Positions 45,980 through 55,779 are shown, counted from the first letter of the stretch. The stretch is DNA of 64,000 nucleotides from Algoriphagus aestuarii (GCA_017051695.1 JAFIDK010000002.1:806001-870000), one strand, 5' to 3'. The notes: a model not told the origin generated them from the letters alone. Numbers and translations are program-made.

Positions 45980-46855
45980 TTAAAATGATATATTTTTTTG
46001 AATTTTAAGTAGGATGAAACTAGGTAGATAAAGGAACTTAGACAATAATTCAATTATTGTAGAGCTAAACTTGGTTTTCGTTTCAAATAATCTAATCCAT
46101 TTAAAACTTTTTAAACACATTAAATAAGCAATTTTAACTAAAAAAGGTATTTTATTTCTATAATTGAAAAATTGATTTTCGTATTTAATACTATTCCAAA
46201 TTTGAGATTTAACCTGCAAATAAACCCTAGCTTTTAAAGCAGCATTAGACCCCCTTATTCTAACTTTTGTTAAAGATTCGTTAATTACTCCAAGTTCATA
46301 TTTAGTAGAAAGTGATAACCACATATAGCCATCTTGACCATAACGCATAATCTCAGAAAATTTGAACTCAGGATTTTCCAATAAGATATTTCGTTTAATC
46401 ATAACGCAAGGAGTTGCTACAGGAGAAGAAATTAAAGACTTTACAAAAACATTACCTAAAAAAAAGCCAACATCCACAACAGATATATCCTTATTAGTAG
46501 CATTATCGAAAAGTGTATAACTAGTATGTGACCAAAATTTATTGTTCTTTTCCATATAGGACAATTGACGCTCAAGTTTTTGAGGATGCCAAAGGTCATC
46601 CGAATCTAAGAAAGCAATATATTCACCTTTAGAAGCTTTAATCCCAAAATTTCTAGCATGCCCAGGTCCTAAATTCGATGTCTTTAAATATGTGATAAAG
46701 GATCCATGCCTATTTAAAAACTCGGTATCATCGAGTAAGGAACCATCATTGACAACTATAATTTCAGTGTTCTTAAATGTCTGATTATAGACACTTTTTA
46801 AGGCTTCATCTAACCAAGATAAATTTGAAAAAAAAGGTATGACAACTGATATCAT
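45980..46855 (-). CDS. Glycosyltransferase family 2
   Basis: 291 residues, GT-A fold. N-terminal ISVVIPFFSNLSWLDEALKS, nucleotide-contacting VVNDGS, and the metal site in FLDSDDLWHPQKL (DxD as DSDD). The C-terminal 70 residues are basic and hydrophobic, suggesting peripheral membrane contact. Sugar donor unknown. Its start overlaps the acyltransferase stop by four bases (ATGA). Confidence 0.88.
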   Translation of the reverse strand: MISVVIPFFSNLSWLDEALKSVYNQTFKNTEIIVVNDGSLLDDTEFLNRHGSFITYLKTSNLGPGHARNFGIKASKGEYIAFLDSDDLWHPQKLERQLSYMEKNNKFWSHTSYTLFDNATNKDISVVDVGFFLGNVFVKSLISSPVATPCVMIKRNILLENPEFKFSEIMRYGQDGYMWLSLSTKYELGVINESLTKVRIRGSNAALKARVYLQVKSQIWNSIKYENQFFNYRNKIPFLVKIAYLMCLKSFKWIRLFETKTKFSSTIIELLSKFLYLPSFILLKIQKNISF

Positions 46856-47427
46856 AGGTTTCTTATAAATTTAGCTGGGTTACCTGCGTAAATAGAATTT
46901 GGAGGAATATCCCCTGTAACGATACTTCCAGCACCAATAATTGAATTCTCACCAATTGAGAAGCAATTAGAAAGAATTAAGGAATTCATCCCAATCCAAA
47001 CATTTTTCCCTATGACGAGAGATTTTGCAATAGGACTATTTTTGGGATTAAGCCCATGATCATGTGTTTGTATATTAACATTTTCTGATAAAAGACTATT
47101 TTCATGAATTTCAATTCCACCAGAAAAATCTAATTTAGAATATCGACCTATTGTTACATTATCATGAAAGACTAAAGTTCCAGAATTTAATTCAGAAGTT
47201 AGAAATACATGCTCCCCAATTTCAACGTTATCAAAAACCTTAATAGAATTAGGATATCTGTAAGTTAAACATCTTCTAGCAATTACATTTCTACCACAAT
47301 AAGATATATTAAAAACAAAACCTAAAGTAGAAATTTTATCCAAAAATAAATTAAGCAGTTTACTTAATGAAAGATAAAATAAACCGAAGAAACCCAAAAA
47401 CGAATAATTCCAGAATTTACGAATCAT
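46852..47427 (-). CDS. Hexapeptide-repeat acyltransferase (WcaF-like)
   Basis: 191 residues. A hydrophobic N-terminal helix (YSFLGFFGLFYLSLSKLLNLF) is followed by left-handed beta-helix repeats (VEIGEHVFL, VTIGRYSKL, SLVIGKNVWIG, FSIGENSIIGAGSIV) and the typical ending IPPNSIYAGNPAKFIR. The catalytic His is probably in QTHDHGL. It should O- or N-acetylate a sugar of the repeat unit. It could also supply the missing PglD-like step, but the WcaF-like pattern argues for O-acetylation. Confidence 0.87.
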   Translation of the reverse strand: MIRKFWNYSFLGFFGLFYLSLSKLLNLFLDKISTLGFVFNISYCGRNVIARRCLTYRYPNSIKVFDNVEIGEHVFLTSELNSGTLVFHDNVTIGRYSKLDFSGGIEIHENSLLSENVNIQTHDHGLNPKNSPIAKSLVIGKNVWIGMNSLILSNCFSIGENSIIGAGSIVTGDIPPNSIYAGNPAKFIRNL

Positions 47428-48530
47428 ATATCTTCAAGAGAACCTAATAACAATTGCAAATGACTTTTATTATGATTTAAAAGATAATTTTTAACATCCG
47501 AATTAGCTCTAATCGATAGAGTTTTTGCATAATTAAAATCATTAATTAAGTCCCATATTTTTAAAGTTATATCTTCCTTTGACTTAACAGCAATTTCAAG
47601 ACAATTTACTTTATTCTTCATTAATGAAGGAATACCACCTACAAAAGTCGTGATAATAGGGACATTAAAAATCATTGCTTCATACAAAACACGAGGAAAG
47701 CCTTCATGATAAGTAGGTAAAATAAGAATGTCAGATTTAAGATAAATTTGTTTAAGCAATATAGGATCAAAAATAGATCCAGTAAAACTTACACAATCAC
47801 CCAAATTAAATTCTTGAACATATTTCTTTAGATCATATAGAGAAGTCCCATCACCAACAAATATCAGTTTAATATCAAAACTATACTTTAGATAGATTGA
47901 ATGAAATGCTTCAAGCAATTCAAAAACACCTTTATCCTCTTCTAATCTACCAACAAAAAGTAAATTAAAATAACCTAGGTCCTTATATTTTTTATTAATC
48001 TCAAAGTCATTAATAGAATAATTAATCATTGGCTTTATAGTACTAACATTATTATTGTATGGTCTTATTATATTAGTAAAATAAGGAGAAACTGTATTAA
48101 TAAAAGCAGAATGTTTATACAAAAATTTTGAAAACCTTGAACTAATATTTTTTTGACCTCTAACATAAATACCATATGGCTTATTAATTAAAATACAAAA
48201 AAGAATTAGAAACTTAAAACTGTTTGGATAAAATAAATACAAACAGTCAGATTTTATTAATAAATAAAGAGCTAATAAATAAGCCTTAAAATACGCTATT
48301 AATTTCGAACCCTTTTTATCAACATATTTACAAGAAACCTTAGTATTAGATAAATTAAAATTATTAATAGTATCCGATGAATTTTTAGGTTCTTTGAAAT
48401 GAAAGTTTGTAACCGAATAACTTTCAGAAAGATCAACTAATAATTTAGCCGTTCCGCCATAAATGAAAAGTTCTTTCTTTTCATCTTCAAACATTGCATT
48501 GCTATTTATAAGAAGAACTTTTTTATACAT
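47424..48530 (-). CDS. Glycosyltransferase family 4
   Basis: 368 residues, GT-B fold. The C-terminal domain shows FVGRLEEDKGVFELLEAF, FVGDGTSLYDLKKYV and the EX7E region HEGFPRVLYEAMIFNVPIITT (key part EGFPRVLYEA). N-terminal domain poorly conserved and Asn/Lys-rich, as in much of this low-GC block. Sugar specificity unknown. Overlaps the acyltransferase gene by four bases. Confidence 0.88.
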   Translation of the reverse strand: MYKKVLLINSNAMFEDEKKELFIYGGTAKLLVDLSESYSVTNFHFKEPKNSSDTINNFNLSNTKVSCKYVDKKGSKLIAYFKAYLLALYLLIKSDCLYLFYPNSFKFLILFCILINKPYGIYVRGQKNISSRFSKFLYKHSAFINTVSPYFTNIIRPYNNNVSTIKPMINYSINDFEINKKYKDLGYFNLLFVGRLEEDKGVFELLEAFHSIYLKYSFDIKLIFVGDGTSLYDLKKYVQEFNLGDCVSFTGSIFDPILLKQIYLKSDILILPTYHEGFPRVLYEAMIFNVPIITTFVGGIPSLMKNKVNCLEIAVKSKEDITLKIWDLINDFNYAKTLSIRANSDVKNYLLNHNKSHLQLLLGSLEDI

Positions 48531-48576
48531 AAATAATAAAATAACTTAAACATTAAAACTTTTAAATTATGAAAAT

Positions 48577-49935
48577 TCACTTAAATTTAATTTTAGTCTT
48601 TGAAATATAAATTCTGTTCACAATAAACAACAAATAAATTGGAATAAAATAGGTGAAAAACGAATCAGAAATTAGATTAAGATTACCTAACATAAAAAAA
48701 GCAATTGAAACAGAAAAAAAACAAAATATAAAGGTTTTATCAATTCTAGACGTTTTGAAAGATAATCTATCAAATTGGCAGACCAAATAAGTAAATAATG
48801 GTGTAAGTATCCAAAATAGATTTTTACCAAAGAGCATACTAGCCTCGGTAAGAGTTGGGACAATATTTGAATTTGTTCCTATATATTTATTGAAATAATA
48901 GTTAGTTCGATTATCGACATTAAAATAATCATTTATAAACATAACCTGAGCAAATAATTCATCTAAAATGTTAGAAAATTTAATAGTATTATAATATTGA
49001 TTTGAAGCTTGAATGCCAAGAGCAATATTAGGAATACCATGAAAGTAGGAGTTTAAGAAATAACTACCAACGTCATAACTGAAAGAAACTGAATTGATGT
49101 TTGAAACTGAAAAAAACTTAATTAAACTTAAAAGCAACATAGAAAAAGCACCATAAGCCAAAAAATATAGAGATATTAATTTTGAATATTTTGGATAAAA
49201 TTTTACAAGAACGAACCAAAAGGATAATAAAGGAATAAGTATACTTAATCTACTATTACTAAAATAAATCAAAGTAGAAATAACTAAAGGAAAAATAGAT
49301 AAAATAAAATAAAATATCCTTGGGTTGATTAAATACTTTTTATAAAAGAATATGAAAATATACAAAGGAATAATATACAAACTCCATTTAATAAAAAATA
49401 TATAAGAAGTAGGCCCCAGAAAATCTTTTTCAAAAATAAATTCTTCTTGGGTTAAGATAAAACTAAAATTGGAATATGAACTAGGCGAAATGTTAAATAT
49501 TCCAATCAATAAAAAAAACAAAAATATTGGAAGTTTATAAGAGTATTTACCTAAATTATTTATATCTAAATTAAAACAATCAGTTTTATAAAAAATCCGT
49601 AAAGAAACAAGTATTAGAATCATTTCCAACATCATATACCAATATGAAATTTTAATAGTTTCAAATAAAATCAACGAATCATAAGGTGAATAATAATTTG
49701 AATTAACATAGAAAAAAGGGAATAATAAGTACTTTGCAATAAGTACAAGATTAAGCATAATAAAGCCAACTCCTACATTTGATGGATTTGGAGCAATTAG
49801 ATAAAATAATATTCCATAAATAAGAGGGATAAAACAAATCCAAGATCTAGGATCTGTTAAACTAAATTCATATGAAAATACGAAAATTATAAAACTTAAA
49901 ATTAAGATGATAATCTTATAATATAAGTGTCTCAA
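48577..49935 (-). CDS. Wzy-like O-antigen/capsule polymerase
   Basis: 452 residues with about 12 hydrophobic segments rich in Ile, Phe, Leu and Tyr, and one large polar loop in the second half (about 300-355, ending NKYIGTNSNIVPTLTEASMLFG). No motif is strongly conserved in this class, so the call rests on topology, loop position and the neighbouring Wzx and glycosyltransferase genes. It would join repeat units on the periplasmic face. Two bases separate it from the ATP-grasp gene. Confidence 0.75.
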   Translation of the reverse strand: MRHLYYKIIILILSFIIFVFSYEFSLTDPRSWICFIPLIYGILFYLIAPNPSNVGVGFIMLNLVLIAKYLLFPFFYVNSNYYSPYDSLILFETIKISYWYMMLEMILILVSLRIFYKTDCFNLDINNLGKYSYKLPIFLFFLLIGIFNISPSSYSNFSFILTQEEFIFEKDFLGPTSYIFFIKWSLYIIPLYIFIFFYKKYLINPRIFYFILSIFPLVISTLIYFSNSRLSILIPLLSFWFVLVKFYPKYSKLISLYFLAYGAFSMLLLSLIKFFSVSNINSVSFSYDVGSYFLNSYFHGIPNIALGIQASNQYYNTIKFSNILDELFAQVMFINDYFNVDNRTNYYFNKYIGTNSNIVPTLTEASMLFGKNLFWILTPLFTYLVCQFDRLSFKTSRIDKTFIFCFFSVSIAFFMLGNLNLISDSFFTYFIPIYLLFIVNRIYISKTKIKFK

Positions 49936-49937
49936 TA

Positions 49938-50984
49938 CTAACTAGAAATTTTATTTAGTATATTATTAAAAAGAATTTCTTGAAATTCAAATTTTTCCTT
50001 ATGGAAATTTAAGGATTGATCCCAATAACCAGTGCAAGCTGTATAAGCTGTTGATGCGTAACCAAAACTAATTTCACCTATATAAGCTTTTCCATCAATT
50101 TTAGAAATTACAAAATCATAAGCTACTGTTTGCATGTTTAGAGATTCATTTACTTCAAATGCTATTCGGATACAATCAATATTAATTTCGCTCTCATCAT
50201 AAATTATATTACCGCTTCCTGACGCTCTAAAATCTCCCTCTCTAACAAATCTTTTTAAAGCAAATGCTTTATCACCTATTACGATTACCCTGATATCAAA
50301 TCCATTATTTTCGATAAAATCTTGAAAATAAACATATCCCATTTCTTTTGGAACCAGCCTGACATTATCAGGGATAACAAAATGTCTATAAATGGATTTA
50401 AATAAGCCTAAAAAAAACTTCCCATTACGTTTATGTCTTCTAATTCGATCTACAAACGATGCTCTTTTATTATAAAAAGGAAATCCTCTTCCAAAAGCTT
50501 TATTAATAATTTTATTACTTTGCTCTTTATTGTTAACTAAAATCACATTATTTGATCCTGATCCTCTTCTAAGCTTAAAAACTTTTGGATAATTAGTATT
50601 ACGAGCCCACTCTAACGCTGATTTTTTATCATAGAAAGCGTAAGTAGTAATAACTGGAGCATTAATTACCTCAAGAAGGTATTTTTGACCCAATTTATCA
50701 TCGAAATGCCATGAGGTTTTGAAGTCAGGAAACACTGTTATACCTCGAGTTTCTAATGAGTACAATAACTGTTTAGCAAATACCTGATCTCTATAATCAT
50801 AATTACTATAATGCCACAGAAAAATATCACATCCTTCTACTTGTTCAATTATATCATTATTATAAACATTTACTACAACATGATTGATATCATGCTTTTT
50901 ACAATAATATAACCATTTAAAAGTAAAAAAATCTTCGTTTTTGGCTTCTTGAATAGCAATTTTTATTCCTTTAGAAATCTTCAT
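49938..50984 (-). CDS. ATP-grasp family enzyme in polysaccharide locus
   Basis: 348 residues, soluble. Features of the ATP-grasp fold: VFKLRRGSGSNNVILV (nucleotide lysine and glycine-rich loop, about residue 135), FQDFIENNGFDIRVIVIGDKAFALKR (about 215-240) and YDFVISKIDGKAYIGEISFGY (acidic metal site; Asn of the usual E-x-N seems replaced, E-I-S). Related proteins ligate amino acids or other carboxylates to amines. It may add an amino acid to a uronic acid or amino sugar of the repeat unit; this is inference. Overlaps the flippase stop by one base (TAATG). Confidence 0.75.
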   Translation of the reverse strand: MKISKGIKIAIQEAKNEDFFTFKWLYYCKKHDINHVVVNVYNNDIIEQVEGCDIFLWHYSNYDYRDQVFAKQLLYSLETRGITVFPDFKTSWHFDDKLGQKYLLEVINAPVITTYAFYDKKSALEWARNTNYPKVFKLRRGSGSNNVILVNNKEQSNKIINKAFGRGFPFYNKRASFVDRIRRHKRNGKFFLGLFKSIYRHFVIPDNVRLVPKEMGYVYFQDFIENNGFDIRVIVIGDKAFALKRFVREGDFRASGSGNIIYDESEINIDCIRIAFEVNESLNMQTVAYDFVISKIDGKAYIGEISFGYASTAYTACTGYWDQSLNFHKEKFEFQEILFNNILNKISS

Positions 50985-52231
50985 TATTTATTATATTTTT
51001 TATATTGAATGAAAATTCCACCACCTAAAATCAATCTCGATAGACTTACATTAACAGCAGCACCAACAATGCTAAAATAGTAAACTAAAGGAAAGGCTAA
51101 GGAAAAACCAATTAACGAAGTAAATAGAGTATTTCTCATTACTAACTTATCCTTCCTACGCACCAAAAAGTAATTTAACGCGTATATATCGTAAAAAGCA
51201 TAACCAAATAATCCAAATGCCAAAATAAGTAAAACTTTTAACTCATTTTCATAATCAAGAGAAAGATAAATAAAAACCAATGGATTAAAGATGATAATAA
51301 GTGTAACCAAAACAATAACAGTGCTTAAAATTATATTCTTATAAATATTGAAGGACTTTTCGAATCTAACTAGAAAAGGATAGAATACTTTTGAAATAGT
51401 ACTAATAAGCGTTGCGAACAATTCAATAATTTTTCTGATAGAAGTAAAAATACCAACATACTCATTAGAAAAATAAACACCTAAGAGCATAGTACTTGTG
51501 CTATTATATAAAGTAGGAATAAATTGATTAATAAACACTGGAAAATTGTCCTTTATAGCAAATTCTATTTTACGCCAATTAATCTTGATAAATTCTATTT
51601 TATAATTTTTAAATATAAAAAATTGTGCAATAATTCCAGCAATTATCAAGCCTGAACTTTGTAATAATGGATAGATCCAATAATCTTCCTCACTTCTAAT
51701 GAAAACAAAAACACAAAGTGTAAACAGTGTTTTCACCCCAATATTAATAAATGTTATAAACCTCATTTTTTCTACCCCTTGAAAAAACCACTCCGGGAAT
51801 AGGGAATAACCAATTAAAGAGAGTGAAGTTAAGAAATAAATAATACTATATCTATAAAAATCATAAGTGAATAAAATAATAATACTTATAAGTCCTATAG
51901 ATAAAAATAAAAATATCAGCTTAACCAAGTACACTTTACTGTATATTATACTTAGCTTTAAGTCACTTTCTCTAAACAAAGATACATCTCTTGTGGCTGT
52001 AATCTTAAAACTATAATCAGTTATAGACTGAAAATATGACACTAAAGTAGCTGCTAACATTATTATGCCATATTTCTCAAAACCGATAGTTCTTAAAACA
52101 TAAGGTAAAGTGATAAGAGGCAAAATTAAACTGAATAATTGAAGTGCAGATAAGGAAATGAAGTTTTCTAGTAAAATCTTCGCAAACTTATTATTCTTTA
52201 TTCTACTTAAAGTGCTATTTAAATTTAACAT
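50984..52231 (-). CDS. Wzx-type oligosaccharide flippase
   Basis: 415 residues from the ATG at 52231, which overlaps the epimerase stop as TAATG; an ATG at 52252 adds seven residues. Twelve to fourteen helices with the MOP-superfamily N-terminus LSALQLFSLILPLITLPYVLRTIGFEKYG (key part PLITLPYVLR) and FSIVGAAVNVSLSR near the C-terminus. It should move undecaprenyl-linked repeat units across the inner membrane for Wzy-dependent assembly. Confidence 0.9.
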   Translation of the reverse strand: MLNLNSTLSRIKNNKFAKILLENFISLSALQLFSLILPLITLPYVLRTIGFEKYGIIMLAATLVSYFQSITDYSFKITATRDVSLFRESDLKLSIIYSKVYLVKLIFLFLSIGLISIIILFTYDFYRYSIIYFLTSLSLIGYSLFPEWFFQGVEKMRFITFINIGVKTLFTLCVFVFIRSEEDYWIYPLLQSSGLIIAGIIAQFFIFKNYKIEFIKINWRKIEFAIKDNFPVFINQFIPTLYNSTSTMLLGVYFSNEYVGIFTSIRKIIELFATLISTISKVFYPFLVRFEKSFNIYKNIILSTVIVLVTLIIIFNPLVFIYLSLDYENELKVLLILAFGLFGYAFYDIYALNYFLVRRKDKLVMRNTLFTSLIGFSLAFPLVYYFSIVGAAVNVSLSRLILGGGIFIQYKKYNK

Positions 52232-53226
52232 TACAAATTCTCCAAATACCAATCCACAGTCTCCTCAATTCCTTTATTAATTGAATGAGTCGTCTTGTAT
52301 CCCAGCATTTTACTTGCTTTTTCTACAAAAGCCAAGGAATGTGGAACATCCCCATTTCTGTTTGGACCAAATTTTATTTTTACTTTTGCGATTTCAGGGT
52401 CAAACTTGGCTAAGTTCATTTTCAATAATTCAACCAATTGTAATAGCGTAGTCCTTTCTCCACAAGCAGTATTATAAACCTGATTCAAAGCTTCCTTATT
52501 CTCTGTAGTTAAACAAAGCAAATTCATCAAAATCACATTGTCGATATAAGTAAAATCCCTGGAATAGGAACCATCCCCATTAATGAGAGGACTTTCGTGA
52601 TTCATAAATTTCTTAACAAATAGCGGGATAACCGCTGCATATGCCCCATTGGGATCTTGTCGTTTGCCAAACACATTGAAATATCTTAATCCTATAGTAT
52701 TTAAACCATATGTCTTGAAAAAGTTCTCAGCATACAACTCATTGACATATTTAGTAATTGCATAAGGTGACAAAGGCTTCCCTATCACATCCTCTACTTT
52801 AGGTAATGCTTCTGAATCTCCATAGGTGGAACTACTTGCCGCATAAATAAATCGCTTGACACCCACGTCTCTAGCAGCTACCAACATATTTAAAAAACCA
52901 CCCACATTTACCTCGTTGGTTGTAATAGGGTCTTTAATGGATCTTGGGACAGAACCTAGTGCAGCTTCATGTAATACAAAATCCTGGGATTTACATGCAG
53001 CATGACAGGTAGCTAAATCACGAATATCTCCTTCTATCAAGGTGAAATTGGTATTCGAGAGAAACGGCACAATATTATATCTATGCCCTGTAGCAAAATT
53101 ATCCAAACAGGTGACTTTTACTCCAAATTCTAATAAAGCTTCGCAAAGATTAGAGCCTATAAAACCAGCTCCGCCAGTAACCAATACTTTTTTGCCTTGA
53201 AGGCTGTTCCTAAATTGCTCAAACAT
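52231..53226 (-). CDS. tviC: UDP-GlcNAc/GlcNAcA 4-epimerase (TviC/WbpP-like)
   Basis: 331 residues, extended SDR. NAD site VLVTGGAGFIGSNLCEALL, LDNFATG, and catalytic AASSSTYGDSEALPK with SPYAITKYVNE (Tyr-x-x-x-Lys). The pattern and its place next to the TviB-like dehydrogenase point to UDP-GlcNAcA to UDP-GalNAcA conversion. Its stop overlaps the flippase start. Confidence 0.88.
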   Translation of the reverse strand: MFEQFRNSLQGKKVLVTGGAGFIGSNLCEALLEFGVKVTCLDNFATGHRYNIVPFLSNTNFTLIEGDIRDLATCHAACKSQDFVLHEAALGSVPRSIKDPITTNEVNVGGFLNMLVAARDVGVKRFIYAASSSTYGDSEALPKVEDVIGKPLSPYAITKYVNELYAENFFKTYGLNTIGLRYFNVFGKRQDPNGAYAAVIPLFVKKFMNHESPLINGDGSYSRDFTYIDNVILMNLLCLTTENKEALNQVYNTACGERTTLLQLVELLKMNLAKFDPEIAKVKIKFGPNRNGDVPHSLAFVEKASKMLGYKTTHSINKGIEETVDWYLENL

Positions 53227-53231
53227 AATTA

Positions 53232-54542
53232 TTACAATCTTGAATCAACCAACTCTTTCCCCAATACTGATTTCACATCAAAAATTACCTGACTATCAGA
53301 CTTTTGGAGTGGCCAATTTTTAAATTCTTGATGAGCTACAGCCAAAATAATGGCAGAATACTCTTCCAAAACAGGCTTTGCTCCACCGTTGATAATCTCT
53401 ATTCCATATTCGTGCATTACTTCAGCCGCACTTGCCCAAGGATCATAAACATCTACATTGATATCATAAGAAAGTAGTTCTTGGTAAATATCAATTACCC
53501 TGGTATTTCTTACATCTGGACAGTCCTCCTTAAATGTAAAGCCAAGAATTAAAACTTTGGAATCGATAACTTTGAGATCCTTGCGCATCATTAGCTTGAT
53601 TGTCTCAGTCGCTACATGCTTACCCATAGAATCATTAAGCCTACGACCTGCCAAAATTATCTCTGGATGATAGCCTACTTCCTGTGCCTTTTGAGCTAAA
53701 TAGAATGGATCAACACCAATACAATGGCCTCCAACTAATCCCGGACGAAAAGGAAGAAAATTCCATTTGGTGCCCGCTGCTTCCAAAACCTCTTGTGTGT
53801 CGATATTGAGCAGGTTAAAGATCTTGCTCAATTCGTTGACAAAGGCAATATTAATATCCCTCTGAGAGTTCTCAATTACTTTAGCAGCCTCAGCCACTTT
53901 GATGCAAGATGCTTTATAAGTTCCTGCAGTAATGACTGATTTATATAACTGGTCCACATACTCTGCAACTTCTGGAGTACTACCTGAAGTAACTTTCAAT
54001 ATCTTGGTTACTGTATGCTCTTTATCACCCGGATTAATTCGTTCCGGTGAATAACCTGCAAAAAAGTCCTCATTGTATTTCAGACCAGAAATTCTCTCTA
54101 ACACAGGTACACATTCATCCTCAGTCACTCCAGGATATACAGTAGATTCATAGATCACCACATCTCCCTTTTTCAAAACCTTGGCTATAGCTTCTGATGC
54201 TTTTAGCATAGGAGATAATACAGGTCTATTGTGTTTATCTGTCGGGGTTGGAACCGTTACTATATAAATATTTGCAGTTGAAATAGGAAGGATAGCATCT
54301 GTAATTACCAATCCTTTTCCTTTTTCATCCAAGTCCTGAGAGGTTTTAACTAGAACAGATTGAAGTAAATTATCTTCTACTTCCAAAGTCCGGTCATGGC
54401 CCTTTTGGAGTTCATCTACGCGTTTGGGGTCGATGTCATAGCCTACAGTTTTAAATTTCTCTGCAAAGGCCACAGCCAAAGGCAGCCCCACATAACCGAG
54501 GCCAATGATGGCTATTTTACTATTTTCTAGGTTGGTTAGCAT
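53232..54542 (-). CDS. tviB: UDP-N-acetylglucosamine 6-dehydrogenase (TviB/WbpO-like)
   Basis: 436 residues. NAD site [27 protein letters not shown] and [15 protein letters not shown] in the first domain; catalytic cysteine in [16 protein letters not shown] (about residue 268); C-terminal domain [16 protein letters not shown]. TviB/WbpO-type enzymes oxidise UDP-GlcNAc or UDP-GalNAc to the uronic acid. With the 4-epimerase five bases downstream this gives a Vi-antigen-like UDP-GalNAcA supply. Confidence 0.92.
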   Translation of the reverse strand: MLTNLENSKIAIIGLGYVGLPLAVAFAEKFKTVGYDIDPKRVDELQKGHDRTLEVEDNLLQSVLVKTSQDLDEKGKGLVITDAILPISTANIYIVTVPTPTDKHNRPVLSPMLKASEAIAKVLKKGDVVIYESTVYPGVTEDECVPVLERISGLKYNEDFFAGYSPERINPGDKEHTVTKILKVTSGSTPEVAEYVDQLYKSVITAGTYKASCIKVAEAAKVIENSQRDINIAFVNELSKIFNLLNIDTQEVLEAAGTKWNFLPFRPGLVGGHCIGVDPFYLAQKAQEVGYHPEIILAGRRLNDSMGKHVATETIKLMMRKDLKVIDSKVLILGFTFKEDCPDVRNTRVIDIYQELLSYDINVDVYDPWASAAEVMHEYGIEIINGGAKPVLEEYSAIILAVAHQEFKNWPLQKSDSQVIFDVKSVLGKELVDSRL

Positions 54543-54573
54543 TTAAAAACAAATAGTTGATTCTAATTCTTAA

Positions 54574-55779
54574 TTAATTCTTTTTATAATAATCAATATC
54601 TCCTCGCATCATTTCCACCACCAATTCTTGAACATTATATTTTGTTTGCCAAGAAAGTTTATTTTTAGCTTTCGTAGGATCACCGATCAATAAATCTACT
54701 TCAGTTGGGCGGAAGTAAGTTGGGTCCACTCGAACGACTACGTCTCCGACGTTAATTGTTAAATGTTCAGTGTTAAGCGGAGATTCGTTTAACGATTTAA
54801 CATTTAACGTATTATCGTTTACCCCTTCGTACTTATCGACTCGCGTCGCTAAGGTGCTCAGATTGACACCGGTAGCTACGTGATATTTCTCCTCATCGAT
54901 AGAATCTAGGATTCCGACCTCATTAACTCCTTCCCCTTCCCAGCGGATTTTAAATCCAACATGAGCAAAAGCCATTCGAACAAAGTCTCGGACTTTTGTG
55001 GTTTTTCCAGTTGCAATTACAAAATCCTCAGGTTTTTCTTGCTGTAGAATCAGCCACATTGCTTTCACAAAGTCTTTGGCATGTCCCCAGTCTCTTTGGG
55101 CATCCAAATTACCTAGGTATAAGCAATCTTGCATACCTAAAGCAATGGCTGCAGCGGCCATGGTGATCTTTCGGGTTACAAAAGTTTCTCCTCTTCTTGG
55201 GGACTCATGGTTGAAAAGAATTCCGTTACAAGCAAACATATTGTAGGCTTCTCTATAATTTTTGGTAATCCAAAAACCATAGATTTTCGCTACTCCATAG
55301 GGAGATCTAGGGTAAAATGGGGAGTTTTCATCATAAAATCCCTCTTCATTTTTATTCTCAGCCATACCCCCATATAGCTCGGAAGTGGATGCCTGATAAA
55401 CTCTCGTCTTTTTTTCCAAACCAAGAATTCTAACTGCTTCGAGGATTCTTAAAGCTCCAATTCCATCCACATTTGCCACATATTCAGGGGAATCAAAAGA
55501 AACCTTCACATGAGACATTGCCCCTAGATTATAGATTTCATCCGGCTGTACTTCTTGAATAATTCGAATAATATTGGTTGAGTCAGTCAAATCACCATAA
55601 TGCAATTTAAAATTGACATGTTGCTCATGTTGATCCTGGTACAAATGGTCAATTCGCTGTGTATTAAAAGAAGAGGCCCTTCTTTTAATACCATGAACCA
55701 TATATCCCTTTTTTAAAAGTAATTCTGCTAAATAAGATCCATCTTGACCGGTGATTCCGGTGATGAGTGCAGTTTTCAT
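54574..55779 (-). CDS. gmd: GDP-mannose 4,6-dehydratase with an in-frame repeat insertion
   Basis: 401 residues, longer than the 370-odd usual for Gmd. NADP site [19 protein letters not shown], catalytic [11 protein letters not shown] with [10 protein letters not shown], and [12 protein letters not shown]. It makes GDP-4-keto-6-deoxymannose, the first step to GDP-L-fucose. Between EGVNEVGI and [14 protein letters not shown] there are 61 residues where E. coli has about 21; this extra part is encoded by a 60-bp palindromic element and an [10 protein letters not shown] module. It falls in a variable surface loop away from the active-site motifs, so activity is probably kept. manC and fcl lie upstream. 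Confidence 0.94.
   Translation of the reverse strand: MKTALITGITGQDGSYLAELLLKKGYMVHGIKRRASSFNTQRIDHLYQDQHEQHVNFKLHYGDLTDSTNIIRIIQEVQPDEIYNLGAMSHVKVSFDSPEYVANVDGIGALRILEAVRILGLEKKTRVYQASTSELYGGMAENKNEEGFYDENSPFYPRSPYGVAKIYGFWITKNYREAYNMFACNGILFNHESPRRGETFVTRKITMAAAAIALGMQDCLYLGNLDAQRDWGHAKDFVKAMWLILQQEKPEDFVIATGKTTKVRDFVRMAFAHVGFKIRWEGEGVNEVGILDSIDEEKYHVATGVNLSTLATRVDKYEGVNDNTLNVKSLNESPLNTEHLTINVGDVVVRVDPTYFRPTEVDLLIGDPTKAKNKLSWQTKYNVQELVVEMMRGDIDYYKKN
54750..54809. repeat. 60-bp palindromic element in frame inside gmd
   Basis: Left arm 54750-54779 and right arm 54788-54809 are imperfect inverted repeats of GTTAA-type words (CGTTAA.TGTTAAAT with ATTTAACATTTAACG) around the loop GAGATTCG. The length is a multiple of three. 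The core TGTTAAGCGGAGATTCG recurs as TGTTAAGAGGAGTTCG in the 56.8 kb spacer. Confidence 0.65.
54836..54861. repeat. 26-bp module ([10 protein letters not shown]) in gmd
   Basis: TCGACT then CGTC then AAGGTGCTCAG, matching 57216-57241 in fcl at 22 of 26 bases, same strand and reading frame. Confidence 0.7.

Noticed and set aside
45979-46053. 25-residue N-terminal extension of the CapE-like enzyme
   Set aside because: It overlaps the glycosyltransferase gene and precedes the expected start at MFKNKTLLITGG.
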